Part shown: in pieces, positions 10,296 through 23,476 of the stretch
How the letters are laid out: the number at the start of each line of letters is the position of its first letter
Position numbering within the stretch: the first letter of the stretch is position 1
Assembly: GCA_025345505.1 (NCBI GenBank)
Contig: JANVCC010000017.1
Location: forward strand, 934,315 to 998,314
Direction: 5' to 3'
Source: Todiramphus chloris collaris
Taxonomy: Eukaryota > Chordata > Aves > Coraciiformes > Alcedinidae
Length of the DNA stretch: 64,000 bases
The notes under the pieces: generated by a model
What the model saw: the letters and a program-made list of their open reading frames with translations, nothing else
The model's database searches: none
Told to the model about the DNA's origin: nothing
Made by a program: the position numbers and the translations under genes

Positions 10296-12933
10296 CTGTA
10301 GTACACAAGAAAGAACCCACATACCTATACTGTACCAGCTAAAAATGCTAGTTGTTTACAGATGTTGCAGTTCTAAAGCTAGTTTAAGAAGCCTATGATG
10401 TTTCTTTAAATTTACATTTGAAATATCAGAACTTCTTAGCATAAAAAAATATTATTGCAGAGGCAACAATATACTGAAGGCAGGCAATTAAAAACCACAG
10501 ATATTAAACTTAGTATCTTGCTCTTTAAATAAGTTAACTGCAGTTTAAATGACCTTTTACCACTGAAATAAAAAAAAAAAACCCGCTCACTTCTAAGAGT
10601 ACCGCTTGTCAGGAGTTCAAGTTCTGAGCCATTTTGGTAATATTTATAGCAGCAATTTCCCTCCTCATCCAGTTCTGTTTAGAATGAAATGACAGAGTAC
10701 TAACAGAAGCTGCAAGTGATCAGCACTTCTGAACATACTAGACCCCATACTTCTTAAATGTTAAGATAGGAGAGGAAAAAATCCACTAACTACTCCAAAA
10801 TACAATTTTTTTCACACTAAAGAGTAAGGCATCCACTATACCAAGATGAGGAGATCATATGCTGCATGGTTAGATTATCCTGATAAAAAGTCAAAGGCTG
10901 ACAAGTATAATAAAAATAATGGAAATATCTCATAATGGAAGAAAAACGACACAAGCTGGAAACTTCATTCCAGCAAGAGAAACAATCTAATTTTCTTTGG
11001 ACAAAAAGACAAAAGATTGATTTGAGTACAATAGTGTAAAGCACAGGATGAAGTCCTGAACTCAGCAAAATCATTTTGATTTCAGTGATGAAATTTTTAT
11101 ACATCTAAACCACATACTTAAAAATATACCTCCTAAAGAGGGACATTTACAGGGTACGATTGCAAACATTATCAGACACGTCTAGTTTCACCAAAAGTGA
11201 ATATTTAGGATAACATCAGCAGTTCATTCTACTTATTGGATTCAGCAAATCTACATCCTGAAGAGGGATGAACAAGAACAGGAGGATATTACTACCACAC
11301 CACTAGCAGCTTTTGTCCTACAATTGCTTTCCGTGCTACAAGAGTCCCACAAAACCATGGCTGAATGGGCAAGACTAGGAATTAATCTGAACAGTTTATA
11401 TCCACACTTTAGTTCTATGTCATCCAGATCTATCGGCACAGTTTTCTCTTAAGTGATATGGAAGTATATACATCCAAAGCCAAAATTTTTATGTAAAGAT
11501 ATTTATGCATAAATAATCCTGTAAGGTTTATTTTAACACATGGATATGCTTTATGACCACAGGCCCTGTACTTTGCTCTTGTAAAGAAGCTTGGTTCTGA
11601 CCCTAAATCTGTACTGGACAAGATGCATTGTTCCCACACGCTGCACTTTCAGCAATAGAGATATCACATACAAGTCTTCCCTTACTTCACAAAGCACTAG
11701 GTGTGATTCAGAGCCAAATCTCCGCCTTCAACAGCCATGAAGGTATTTATTTTATTTTTGAAAGGGATCCAACTCTTTGCAGCTGGGATAGCAATGCCAC
11801 ACCAGCACACCACTACAGTTCAGACAAATTCAGCAGGGATACCACTTTTATCTTCTTTCCCCAGAAGCACTCCATGAATGCCATTTCAACACTCAGACAA
11901 TGAGCAGCACACACTTTTGGGCACAGTGAGGGCTCAATCCCAGCCCCCTGGCACTCCCACATTGAGGTGTGCAGCACAGCAGAGCTGCTCTGGCAGACAA
12001 GGTTCCCCTGATCAGCAAGCTACTACACTTCAGATACAGCATATACACTTTGTTATGCAAAAATGCTTCTCAATTCATCTGTTTTCCCATCAGACATACT
12101 GCTGACATTCACCAGGCAGCATTGTGTGGAGGGGGAGTGTGACATGTGCTGCAGCCAAAGAGGCAGAGCACATCCTATGCTGTTCCCTCTGCACTAACAA
12201 ACCCCACGAACTCTCAAGTTTCCTGATACTTGAGGGAGGAGTGAAGCATCCACTCAAGTTACCCAATTTGGGTTGTGTCCTAAGAGCTCTAGTCACATAG
12301 TTTCCACACCAGTGAAGCTGGGGGAGGGCAAGGGGAGCAAGGAGAAGAAAGCAAGCAGAAGAAAGACTATATTTCACCATCTGTATCACCTTTTAATGGC
12401 ACTGAAGTACAAAAGGAGAGCAAGTATGTATTCTGGACACTTTTTAGGAATTGCCACTAAGCAGTATTAACCAACTACCATTGTGTATACAAAGACCAGA
12501 ACAGTTGTCTTCTAGTCAAAACCTCAAGTCATGCAATTTAGCAGAAGGAAACCTGGAGAGGATCAAGTCCTTACTCACAAACCCTGAACCATGCCAAATC
12601 ATTCTGGAGCAGCTTGCTCCAGATCAGTGTAATTTTGTGCTAGAAGTTAAAAAACAAATGAGGTCTTAAGTCCTTTTTCTGAAGGCCGTGTCTGAATTGA
12701 AGGAATTAGAAACAACTTTGTTACTAATCATGACTACAACTTCAAACTTCTGCAATAGTAATAATAAAATCTAACTCTTCATTAAAGTGATAAGAAAGTA
12801 TTTATGGCATGCAGATTTTTTGTTGTTGCAGAAAGCCACTCTGCTTTGAGCTGTATTTACATTGGTTTTAAAAACAATTCTTCTTTTAATGTAGCAAGCA
12901 TCCAAGCACATTTGAGACTTGGTGGTATTTTAC
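10296..12933. other. Presumed intron
   Basis: No exon is claimed. A somewhat GC-richer block lies at about 11,900-12,350, including purine-rich text at 12,318-12,365. It has no recognisable protein, RNA or repeat signature. Open frames of 60-100 codons on both strands here match nothing known to me. Confidence 0.35.
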
Positions 12934-12969
12934 CAGGAAAGAAATTCTGGGCAATGGAAACCATGTCGT
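12934..12969 (-). CDS. Candidate exon 2 of the unrecognised minus-strand gene
   Basis: On the minus strand a pyrimidine-rich acceptor (GTCATTTAATTTCTCTGAAG) precedes 36 bases and a CCTG/GTAAAA donor. Joined to exon 1, which ends with a single G of a split codon, it reads DDMVSIAQNFFP and leaves one base (G), which the candidate exon at 10,228-10,295 completes to valine. The exon is short, but phases agree on both sides. No homolog is recognised. Support comes only from splice signals and phase. Confidence 0.38.
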
Positions 12970-15900
12970 CTTCAGAGAAATTAAATGACAAAGACAGGTT
13001 TTATTAAGCTCTGCAACATCCACTTCCCCAAGCATTGTCTCCCTGTGTTCGACAAGAGTGACATGTATGATACATTCAATACTCACACGTACTAGACTGG
13101 CATGTTTAATAATGGTTTGGGAAGTGACTTCAACTTGTAACATGTTCACATGTTCAGTTGGTTTATGCTGCTTTTTTGCTAATACTAACTTAACAGCTGT
13201 CAGGATCAATCTTAGCCAACCAGCCCTGAGATCCAGACAGACTTGCGTTTAGCACCAATATTTTAAGAACTGCCAGTGCCCCCACACAGGACAAAGGGAG
13301 GATGCTTAGCCTAAGTATCACACCAGCAAAGAGCAGGGTGGTCCATCGGGTCAGGGGAAGGCCCAGTTTAGATGGCAAGCATTACACTGAAGAGCCAGGT
13401 AGAAAATGTCCTTCTATTAAAAGAAAATTCACAAATGAATACTGTTACAGCCAGAAGGCATCATGAGACAGATGACTGGACTGATGATTTACAACAGGCT
13501 TTTCAGTATTGAGTGCAGTGTCTTACATTTGGATAAAGTTCAACTTAGAAAGAAGTACCAAGTGCTGGATCAAACACATCTAGAGATGGAGGCTCTATCC
13601 CCAGAGGTTAACTCTCTTCCCTACTCAAGATGTCACATGCTCTAATTTGAATTTGTTAGTTTTCATTTCTTTCTTGTTTGTGCCTTTCCCTGATACATCT
13701 TCAGCATCCAGGATTTTCTGCCTATACTCAAAGTTATTTCTATAACTGTAAAAAAACCAAAACATAAAAATTACTGGATGAGCTCCATAGATATTCACCT
13801 TGCATCACAACTTTTTTTTTTAAACACATTTTTCATACTAGAATTAGGCATGCCATATACAAGAGTCATAAATAACTTTCCTACATGTATTTCCCTATGT
13901 CATCACATTACAAGCATATGCTGAATAGAGCCCCTGCAAGTGACTAAATTCTTCTCTAGTGCAGTCCCTCTCTGGCAGCACAGCTTACATTCCTCACTTT
14001 TAAGCTCTGCATTTGCGTCAATCTTCTTCGAACACCCAGGGAGCCCAAACCGTGCCATATGAGTGGCAGTGAAAAATGATGAGTTAGTGTTGGAGCGAGT
14101 AATTATCCCCATGGAGTTGCAACAGGGAAAACCCAATTCCATTACAATTACCTGGTGGCAACTTTTGGATACAACCATTTTGTGGTTTTCAAAAAAAAAT
14201 TACTAGGCATTTTACCGCTAGTACTTTTTTTGATGTAATATACTGTGAGAAATCACTTTATGAAGAAAACGTTAAAAGTGTTTGACAGAGCCTGCTGTCC
14301 CTTAAAATTGTGCTAACAAGTTTTAATTTTAAGATTTTATTTTGTCTTTACATTAAGTGAATCCTCATCACTTCTTCCAATTATTTTACCTAGAATTGAC
14401 AGCAGGATGCCCAGACAACATTTATCTGCATCAGTCTATTCACCACCTTAAATTATTTGTGCTCTAAGCTTTTGAATAAGACCTCAAAAAGTAAGTGTGG
14501 AATATTTTTGTATGTTAGTATATCAGCATATTCTACCTTATCTTTTCTCTAGTTTCAGGAAAAGGCAAAACCTGCACCTACCAGAGGTCAAGTTTTTTAG
14601 CCAGGAAGGCAAGTTTCCTGCACACCATGACAGAACACAGTAAACCCCAGAAGCATGAAGTTACTATAGACTGAAAAACAAGTGGAATACAATCTCTTTT
14701 AAAGCTCCTTCGGTATCCGATGGCCTGAATCTCTAAGGATGTACTGTACTAGCTTCACTTTTAGTCACCAAGAACTTTCCTACTCGATCACAAAATGTTT
14801 TCTACTCCTCTTCTCCTGAGAAGAATTTAACCTCCTTATCAGTACTAAATAGTTAAGGAGGCTGTGCCAACATTTCATTCCAAAGAAACCCTTCTAAAAC
14901 TTCCCATCCAAAATTGTTCAAGGTGAATGTATGTCCAATTAAATGGAGCATCACAACTCCAGAAACACCTCACATAGACAATAGGTTACAGAAAACCCCA
15001 AATGAAAATGAGCCTACACACAGGCTTGCAAACACAACCTCACCAAGTTCTTCTTGGCTTACTTGTGCTAATAGCTGTGTTAATTTGTTATATAATATTT
15101 CTCCCCAAATATAGAGTCAGATTTTAAGCAATGCATTTCACAGTTGGATGATAAAGATGAAAGATAAGCAGGAGTAAGAGATCACTGTGAGGTATATTAC
15201 TGAAAAAAGTCTACCTGTGATGAATATCACCATGGAAATTGAATTTTCTTATCTCTTCAGGCTTATAAACATCTGGGGCAATTCTGTGATTTTTTTTTTT
15301 TTTAACCTGCTCCTCTTTGTTATTCATCATAAAGAATAGACCAGGAAATTGTGTCCCATTAAGAAGCACAAATGTTTTCTCCATGTCTAGTGCAAACATC
15401 TAAATTCTCATACTACTTCATAAGAGGAAACTGGAAAAACTTTAGAGCCATTTGAGATCTTACACTTACTATGATAACATACACCTAACATATTGCCACC
15501 AAAGTTAGAAACAGACTTTCCAAGTGAAACAGAATCCAAGGGATAATTAGGAAGTGCATAGGTAAGCCTGACTGCCTAGCTTTTCATAGAGTGTCTGTTC
15601 TCAGTTATGAATTTTAGAAATGGGAAATCAAACTGAACATTGAAAGTAGTTACAAGCTATAGGGGGAAAAAAAAAGGGGGGGGGAGAAAAAGCACTCTTG
15701 ACTCAGAGTTCTAGGCACCTAACAATAAAGTTACTAACTGTAACCTCACTTTCTGGAAGTCATGTAGACCTGAAGATACTGTTCCTGTTCAAGTTCTCAC
15801 TTCCAACCAGCAACTGCCCCAATACACCATTATACACTAACAGAACAACCCTTTAAATGAAGAGGGCTTTTCTTTCTGTTGTACTCACCCTGCATTTTAT

Positions 15901-16789
15901 ACCCTCTAAAGTGAGCTAAGTATGGAACAGGGAACATATGCTGCTATAAGAGGTAACACAACCAGCCCAACCAGGAATGACTATGGAGACAGCTCACCAG
16001 ATACTTCTTTCACATTCTCCTCATGCTACAGAAAGTTAAATAAAAAGACATAACATGGGAGTCAAAAGCAGGTCTTGGAAAAAACACCTGAACAGCCACT
16101 CAACCCCACCACTTCCTACTCCCACTAGGGCAATATCCATCCGTTTAAGTGCCAAACCGAAGGAGAAGCAGTTAGTATCAGAATTGCAGTAGTCTGGTAA
16201 CATTAGAAGAAACACTTAGCTACAACGGCAAAAGATTTTTAACCCAGGAACTGCACCACAGAGACGTCAGTGGGAAAGCACCAAACACTGCTGCAAGAGA
16301 GTCCTTAGGCTTCCAGAATAAAAACAACATTAAGAAAATCTGTCACAAAGTTCTACTTACTATCACCCGAACACTTTCAAAGTTAAATTTCCCATAAATT
16401 TCATACTCTTACTATTCCATAATACATGGTAAGTGCTTTGTTGCTATTTCTTAAAACAAGTATTACACGGATCATTTTAAAAAGTGATTGAACTGTACAA
16501 GGACACCATTATTTTAAGGCTTGTTTACTGGGCTACAACATACAGCTTCAAGAAGAGTTAATCTAATTTGTAGCTCCACATGCACTTGGTACTGCAAATG
16601 AGTAAAGGCTGAATGGTCTATAAATACCTTTACTACCAAGGATTTGGTTTCTTTCCAGGACTAAGCAAAAAGAGCCCAGGCACCTGAAACTTTATCCTCA
16701 GGGGGAGCGTTATAGCTGCTTCCATAAACAGCTTTAACGACCTGCCCCACTAACACAAGCGGTAAATCCACACTGTCCATTTACCGCAG
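12970..16789. other. Presumed intron 1
   Basis: About 4 kb between the CpG island and candidate exon 2. It is AT-rich with A and G homopolymer tracts, for example G5-A9-G9 at 15,662-15,684. A minus-strand open frame at 15,211-15,399 and another at 13,903-14,178 look like chance; the acceptor before the first is an A-run rather than a pyrimidine tract. Confidence 0.4.
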
Positions 16790-17870
16790 ACAAAGGTAGG
16801 GGACATCGCGGGGGAGAAGGGGGCCAGGAAGGCACACGGCAACACTCAAATATCAGGAGAGGGACAGAAACGTCACCTCTGTTCACACTGCGATGCGCGA
16901 AACGCCCAGCGAGCCGGCGGGCAAACCCCCTTCTCTTCTGCACAGCACGAGGAAAAGTTGGGCTAACACCAAATAATTTGTAATAGCACCGAGAAACGCT
17001 AATCACCGCCCCCACCCTCCCCCAAACCACAGCTCCGCGCTACCCCCGACAGAGCTGCGCCCGCTCCCGCCTCCCTTCACGCTGACGCCCCATCAACGAG
17101 ACCCCCGCCCGCCCCGCAACGAGCCCAGCCCGGGCGAGCCCCATGCCCCCAGCCCCACCGGGAGGAGAGGAGCGCGGAGCGGCGCTTACCTGACCGGCTG
17201 CGGATAATATCGCGGAACTCGTCAGCAGCAGCTTCGCCGCCGGCAGCGGGGCCGGGGTGTCCCGCCTCAGACATACCCGAGGAGCGCGGAGCCGAGGAAG
17301 GGAGAAAGCGAGAAAGGCAGAGAGCGCAGCCTGAGCAAGAGGAGAGGAAGCCTGGGACGGGCCGAGACAGGTGCAGCGCTGCCCGCCCTCCCGCCCTGAA
17401 ATAGCGCCGGGGCGGTGGCTCCGGCCCCCACTTTCGCCCCCGCCCCGCGCGCGGTCGATGAAGATAAGAGCAATTAGCGAGCAAATGGCCCTACCCGGGG
17501 CAAGAATGACTGAGCAGCACCCCCCGCACCGTCTGCCTGGCGGTAGGGGGAGGGAGGGTGGCAGGACGAACGGGGACTGAGTCACTGTGTCTCTCTGGGG
17601 TGGCGGGAGTTTCAACTTTGGGGATGAGACCCACAGACTCCTCTGCGCTGACACTCGCAGAGGAGTCCTCCGGCAGAGCGGTGGAAGAGTTTAAGGGAAG
17701 CATGTTGCCTAGTGTGGGCTGCCGGGTACCGGCCCCGTACCCTGCGGCCGTGCAGGGGGAGTCCCCCGTGCTCCGCAGCCCTTGCGTTCGCAGGAAGCGA
17801 CATTGCCTGCCCTACCGGGCCGGCGGGGCCGGGAGCCCTGTCTCGGGGAACAAGTGAAAAACGTGCCAGA
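16790..17870 (-). promoter_or_regulatory. CpG island promoter of the minus-strand gene
   Basis: This is the only strongly GC-rich, CpG-dense block in the window; the rest is AT-rich. It spans the first coding exon at 17,190-17,274 and about 600 bases upstream of its start. GC-box-like text (CGCCCCCGCCCCGCGCG) lies at about 17,435-17,452. No TATA box is evident near the likely start site, as usual for a housekeeping-type promoter. TGAGTCA at 17,578-17,584 and ATGACTGAGC at 17,506-17,515 match AP-1 and antioxidant-response-type consensus sites. Long open frames here on both strands (up to 204 codons) are by-products of the GC content. Whether the island also fires to the right is not shown; no plus-strand first exon was found. 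Confidence 0.8.
17190..17274 (-). CDS. First coding exon of an unrecognised gene
   Basis: The exon begins at an ATG (17,274) with a purine at -3 and reads MSEAGHPGPAAGGEAAADEF and then RDIIRSRS. It ends TCAG/GTAAGC, a near-perfect donor, after 28 codons plus one base. The frame is open upstream, but no earlier in-frame ATG was found before the non-ATG limit near 17,484, so this start is preferred. The Ala/Gly-rich, acidic N-terminus followed by a basic IIRSRS segment suggests a cytosolic or nuclear protein without a signal peptide. I do not recognise the family. cAMP-dependent kinase inhibitor (PKI) proteins were considered and dropped, because the RRNA motif does not follow. The setting, in a CpG island at the 5' end of a repeat-poor block, strongly suggests a real, widely expressed gene. 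Confidence 0.62.
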
Positions 17871-20007
17871 GTTTGTTTTCTTCCCCCTCCCTTATAATTC
17901 ATCCTTGGAGGGGTGAAGGTCCTGCGCACGTAATCAAGTGGCAATGATCTGAAGCCACCTGAGTAATGGCCCATTGATACCTACGGGCCTGACAAATCTT
18001 TCATCCTTCTTTAGGGAAAGAGGACAGAGAATACAGTTCCTCCTTGTGTTTGATTCAGAAACAGGGCAGCTTAGTCCCCTGTCATCCCAGTCAAGGGACA
18101 AAACACTTCCCGCTGACGTTGCTTCTTTGTGCCCTTCCATTAAATGTCAATTTGGTTGTCTGCCTCCAGCCCAGTGTTAGTCCTTTCTCTTCAGTTTTGT
18201 CTCCAAACCGATATTCAGGACTTGCCTTTTATGCTCAGTTTCCCTCACCTCACCAGGCCCCCAAATAGCTTGCATCACCTCATGGGGGAAGCAGCCAGGC
18301 ATAGGAAATAAATGTGCTGGGATGTATCCATTCTCCCTGTGACAGAAACCCAAGCTCTTCAAATCTGTGCTTGAGAATATGGACACTTCTAAGAAGACAG
18401 ATAATCACCTGGTTTTATTTGTTAATTTATAGGACTACAGTGTGGCATATTTAATACAAATTTAGCCTAACTGCTGCTCAGTTTTGACACCAATTCATAG
18501 ATAATTCATAAACAGATACAGAGGGACAGGAATTAAGGATAAGCTGTAGAAAGGATGTCTGCTTCTATTTTGTGTAGATAAAAGACTTGAATGTCCATGT
18601 ACACCAGAGTATATCAGAAGAAATTTACTTGTCTGTAGATAACAGAGTTAAACAGAATAAAGCAGAATAAAACTAGGTAAGAAAACCAGGTCAGAGACAA
18701 TGAAGTGAGAGGAAGACTTTTTATAGACAGCAAAGCACATGGTGGTAGTCAGATCCTGAGAAAGGGGCTTGTCCCCATGGGAAGCAGTAGGGCACACCCT
18801 CCCCACAGGTGTTGTCTCATGGCTGGCTTCTACCCTCTTGTTGTTCGTAGGAGATGAAGTAGGTGGGGGGTTTTGCACAGTCTGGTATTTCCAAAAGTAT
18901 TTTTCAGTGTCGTGTGTGACAATCGGTGTTTATTACTCTAACAAAGTGAGTGGGAAAAGAATGAAGTATTGACAGCCTTAAATAACAAGAAAACAAAAAA
19001 AAAGCATTACTCAGACGCAGAAAAGGCATGAAATTGTCCTCGGATTATTCAGGGGAGAGATATCATATTTCTTTGTCCGTTTTCCCATTTTCAATTCCTT
19101 CTGGTCACCCCTGGTGTGTGCCAAATCTCACAAACTTCCAGTGATGCAATTTTGGCTCCCACCACAGGGGTTATTGCTAGAAAACCTGACTGAGATCAAA
19201 TTGCAGGCGGGGTTGCAGCGCTACAGCTAGCGAGGAGAGTCTGTAGTTTCTCTGCCAATATCACCATTCTGTTTATTACCCTGTTATCGCCCACCCTCAA
19301 GTTTTTCCCAAGATACTAGCTAGATTCTCCTACTCCCACAGCAATCCAGACATTTGGTAATTTGTGTCTGGCCCCCTAAGTCTTGTTTTCTTGACCTCCA
19401 CCTCTCATTTTTAAGTGGACTTTGCTTTTATTATTCTGATGCTTTAGGGAAGACAGCAGTTTGCACATGCCTTCCTTTCCCTCCTAATATGCATAGCATT
19501 GCAGATTTTAAAATGGGATTCATGCGTTCCTCAGCAGCTGATCCAAAGCCTCCCAAACTTTGTCTGTTCTGGCTTTAAAACCCTCATGGTGAGAAGGTAT
19601 AGCTGCTTCTCTCTTCTTACTCCAGCTTGTCTTTTGAATGTTCCTGAGGGCAAAATGGAGGGAAGAAAATTCTCTCTCTTTATGGCCAAGTTGTGATCTC
19701 TGTTCTTCCATAAGATGAACATAGAAGGAAGCAGTTAAGGACAGAGACAAAAAATTCATGACATACTTCTGACACTCCAGACTGCCTGTATCAGTAGCCA
19801 AAATCTCATTACTGTAATTTGACAACAGTAAAGCACTATTTTAACTAATTGCTGAATCTGTTCTGTTTTGTACAGAACTTCAATGCTAGAAGTCTTAACA
19901 GGTTTGGTTAAATTTATGAGCCGGCATAGTCCTTCAGTGTGCAGTACCTAAGGTTTTAGGGCTAAGAAATCCACATCCTAGTTTGGCAAACATTAGCTGC
20001 TGCACCC

Positions 20008-20058
20008 ATATATATATCTATATACATACATATATATATATACACACACATATATATG
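20008..20058. repeat. (AT)n/(AC)n microsatellite
   Basis: Alternating purine-pyrimidine sequence of TATATA and ACACAC steps with a few interruptions, about 50 bases. Confidence 0.85.
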
Positions 20059-20718
20059 TTTGCAGCACTACTATTATTTACGTTCAGAAAGTCTCCAGTA
20101 AGAATTCATTGCTTTCTACAGTATTTTACATGGCATTTTTTTATCATTCTGCTTATGGGTCTTTTTTTTTCCCTCAAACCAAATTCTGTTTTGAGACAGA
20201 GCAGGTCTCCAGGAAGCTAATCTAATCACAAAAGTTTTTTAAGTATTTAAACTTCTGGAGTCTAAATCAAGGTAAGATGCTAGAGCAACATATATTACAT
20301 TCTTTTGATAAAGTTATTCCATGATGTTAATAATGGGGGAAAAAAAAAAAAAAGTTTTTATACACTTCTTTTCCAGGCTAATTATTCTAATCATAAAAAG
20401 GTTTTCTAATAAGCCCCCTAAATGTCACAGCAAAAATCTTTGTCACAACAGCCTAATAGCCAAGAGATTGGTTTATGACACCTTGTCTAATCATACGCAT
20501 TCAAAATCATTCTCATTGATTTGAGCAACAGAACATGTGTGTTTTAAGCTCAAATGCAAAGCAGGACACTTAGAAGATCAAGTTGATGCCTGTAGCATTG
20601 CAGAAACTTCATTCAACATACTAAAAATTCTGAAAAATGTTGTCTTTGAACCTTAATTAAAACTACCATTTCCAAAACTTAGAAACATACTGTATGGGTT
20701 GGTTTGTTTTTGTTGTTG

Positions 20719-20742
20719 TTTTTTTTTTTTTTTTTTTTTTTT
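20719..20742 (+). repeat. Poly-T run (24)
   Basis: Uninterrupted T run preceded by GTT repeats. No SINE or LINE body adjoins it, so it is treated as a homopolymer rather than a retroelement tail. Confidence 0.9.
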
Positions 20743-20800
20743 AATAATATTGGTTTTGATAATTAATGCTTGACATGTAACTGAAAATCTTTATCTTGGG

Positions 20801-20840
20801 CATACATATATATGTATGTGTGTATATGTATGCATATGCA
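20801..20840. repeat. TA/TG-rich alternating repeat with perfect palindrome
   Basis: CATACATATATATGTATG at 20,801-20,818 is an exact 18-bp palindrome. It is followed by TGTGTATATGTATGCATATG. Alternating purine-pyrimidine DNA of this type can extrude a cruciform or adopt other non-B forms. Confidence 0.8.
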
Positions 20841-21544
20841 ACCTGTACTTTGTTACTTAGGGATGAAGAAAATATGTTCAGGATTGATAATGCAAAGCAC
20901 TAACTGGCAACTTTTGGCTAGTCTATTCTTGTTCCAGAAAGCGAGTTGCACCTAGTTTATAGTCACCACTGGAAAACATATTATCCTGTGTTTGTAATGT
21001 ATGCCAATAAAACTGTTTGATTAGTTCTTTGTCAAAAGCTTGGGATGGTTAATTAAAATACTAGGTAAGCCTTCAATTAGAAGTTATGGTTTAGGATGAA
21101 CAATATATTTTAATGCCATATTTGAAGATTTTTAAAAGCCCATTTCAGCAAACTATTGGCTTAATAAGAGTGTCTAAAATATGCTCAGTCTGAGGTTGGC
21201 AATTCTGGGTGACAGATTATCTATCCTTAGAGGCATATCTATTATTTGATTCCACTTAAATATACTGATTTTTTAAATTTTTTTTTTTTTTTTTTTAGTT
21301 CCATCTTCAAAGGCAGACTTCTTGCTAGTCATGTTGAGCTGGCTGATTATTGTCAACTGCAGGATAGAATAAGCACTTGCTTTTTCAAAACTAGACTTTA
21401 TCCACCATATTCATTAAAATATGCAACATAATAAATATTGAAATATGAAAAAAAGCTTATATGGGGAGAAGTCCTGACTTTCTGTTTGATAATTGAATTC
21501 CTTGTTAAGAAAGGTAAAAAAGTTAAAGAGAAAATGTAACATTC

Positions 21545-21568
21545 TTTTTTTTTTTTTTTTTTTTTTTT
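21545..21568 (+). repeat. Poly-T run (24)
   Basis: Uninterrupted T run; no adjoining retroelement body recognised. A similar 19-base T run lies at 21,278-21,296. Confidence 0.9.
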
Positions 21569-23476
21569 AAATCCTACAAAATCATGCATGCCTTTTTCAA
21601 TGATTCACATTACATTCTGGCTTTGTTAGGCCATTAGGGATACTTCAGAACTTTTTCTGCAGCTTGATTAAGCTAGGTTAGGGAGGTGTTGACAAAATCC
21701 AAACATAATCTAGAAAAACACTCTCCCTGAAAAAAAAAAAAAGGTTGCTATTATTTATTCTGCCCACAGTGCATGACCCACCCCATATTAAAACCAGTTC
21801 TTTGGCTATGTAGGATTCTAATACTCACATTATATTTTAATTATTTTATATAAACAACCAGTCAGGAAAAATACATAAAAGCTTTCCTTGTAATAATTTA
21901 TGCTTTAAAATGATTGCTTTGAAGCAGACTGGATTTGTGGCTCTGTTACAGAGTTCGACTGATCTAACTAATTTATGGCAACTCCCTCATCTAACAAAAA
22001 TCACATGGTATAAATGGAAAATGAGAGCCTACTGGTATTGAAAATAAAAAGGTAATTTCTTTCCATCTTTCATAACTGTTATTCAAGACTGCATATAGTA
22101 TTTTTTGTCACAGCTGATTAAAAAGCTTGTTTTTCACTTAGAATTAGTTTTACAATCTATTCAAGCAAAGCTGAAAGTTATCAGGCTAAATACAGTAAAA
22201 AAGTGGAAATTTATTTGCTGATAAGTACTTCCTATACTGGTGACCTGCTTATGTCCTGGTAATGCAAATATTGGTGCAAACTACATAAAATCTCATCATG
22301 GACTTGCTCATGAAAGAGTACTTGTGATGGATAGTGTTATGCCTTTTTTCTGTCTTTTTTGATACTACAATGTTTGTAAAATTGAAGATTTATTATAAAG
22401 CTATACATACAAAACAGTGCTGTGAAATGCTTTCTTTAGATTTGATTTTTAGTATACTTAATTCTGGAGAAAAATGTATGTTGAGTCTTTAATAAAAAGG
22501 CCTTTAAGTAACTGAAACTAAATAAAAAGAAATGCCAAAAGGAATTATTTATTGCACAACGATGTATCCTGTATTAAAGCTCTTCTATGAAAAAGTTGTA
22601 AAATAACCTCTCTTACAGCACTCATAACCATATTTACAAAGGCAATCAACATTGCCTCATGCACAGACTTAAGCACCTTCTGTGAAGTAGTGCCTAATTA
22701 CATTTTCATAGCTATCATTAGGCATCTTTTGGCTTATACTGTCATGTGCAGTAAATGCTTGAATATTTAGGTCCCTATCCTCAAAGATATTTAGGTGTCT
22801 AGTTCTCATTTCTAATTTATAAGAATAAGGGACCATTAGGGACCTTTTCCCAAAGCCAGAGTATTTGAAATTTTCTCTCTCAGGAAGCCTGTTGAAAACT
22901 TTGTTGGACAAAACAGTTGTCAGAATGATCTGAATTCAACAATGCTGCGCCTACAACTCAGACTTCAATAAAATAGTGTATTTAACATTTTTAAAATATT
23001 CTTCACCAAATTTCTGTGATATTTCTGTTGGTTTTATAATCTATTACAAATAATGTAGTATAAATATACCTACCCTTGGATAAAATTGCCCATCAAATCA
23101 AAAGAATGTTGAATTCACGTTTGAAGTGTTCTGTTTCCACAGAGCCTTCATCATTACCCAAAACAGGATGCCACCAAACTCAAGAAATGTTTTCTTCTCC
23201 CATATTCCTGTCTTCTCAATAGCATTGCAGTAGTTGGTTAAAAGACCAAACAGTACTTGGGTTTATTTTTGTTTTGGTTGTTCGGGGTTTTTGTGTGTGT
23301 GAGTCTTGATTCCCCTTAAAGTTTATGACAAAAGTCTGATTGTTTTACTGTGAGCTAGATTTGATCTCATTTTAAATCCATCCTTCATTATTGTTTGGAC
23401 GCATCTGCTGGAGTTACAGTTTACAGAGATACGGTTGGCATATGCATGATTATATGCACAGGTTATAGTTCTTCAT

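Larger units (their letters stand above)
17871..23476. other. Intergenic AT-rich stretch with homopolymers and AT/AC microsatellites
   Basis: No gene supported. The stretch holds several long T runs (20,719-20,742; 21,278-21,296; 21,545-21,568) and two alternating AT/AC blocks annotated separately. Open frames are short and start or end in simple sequence. Confidence 0.5.

Noticed and set aside
15211-15399. 62-codon minus-strand frame ending near a GTAGAC donor
   Set aside because: The acceptor is preceded by an A run instead of pyrimidines, and the text matches no known protein.
17040-17654. 204-codon minus-strand open frame and several others in the CpG island
   Set aside because: High GC removes stop codons. 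The frames run through the exon 1 donor or upstream of its start and show no domain.
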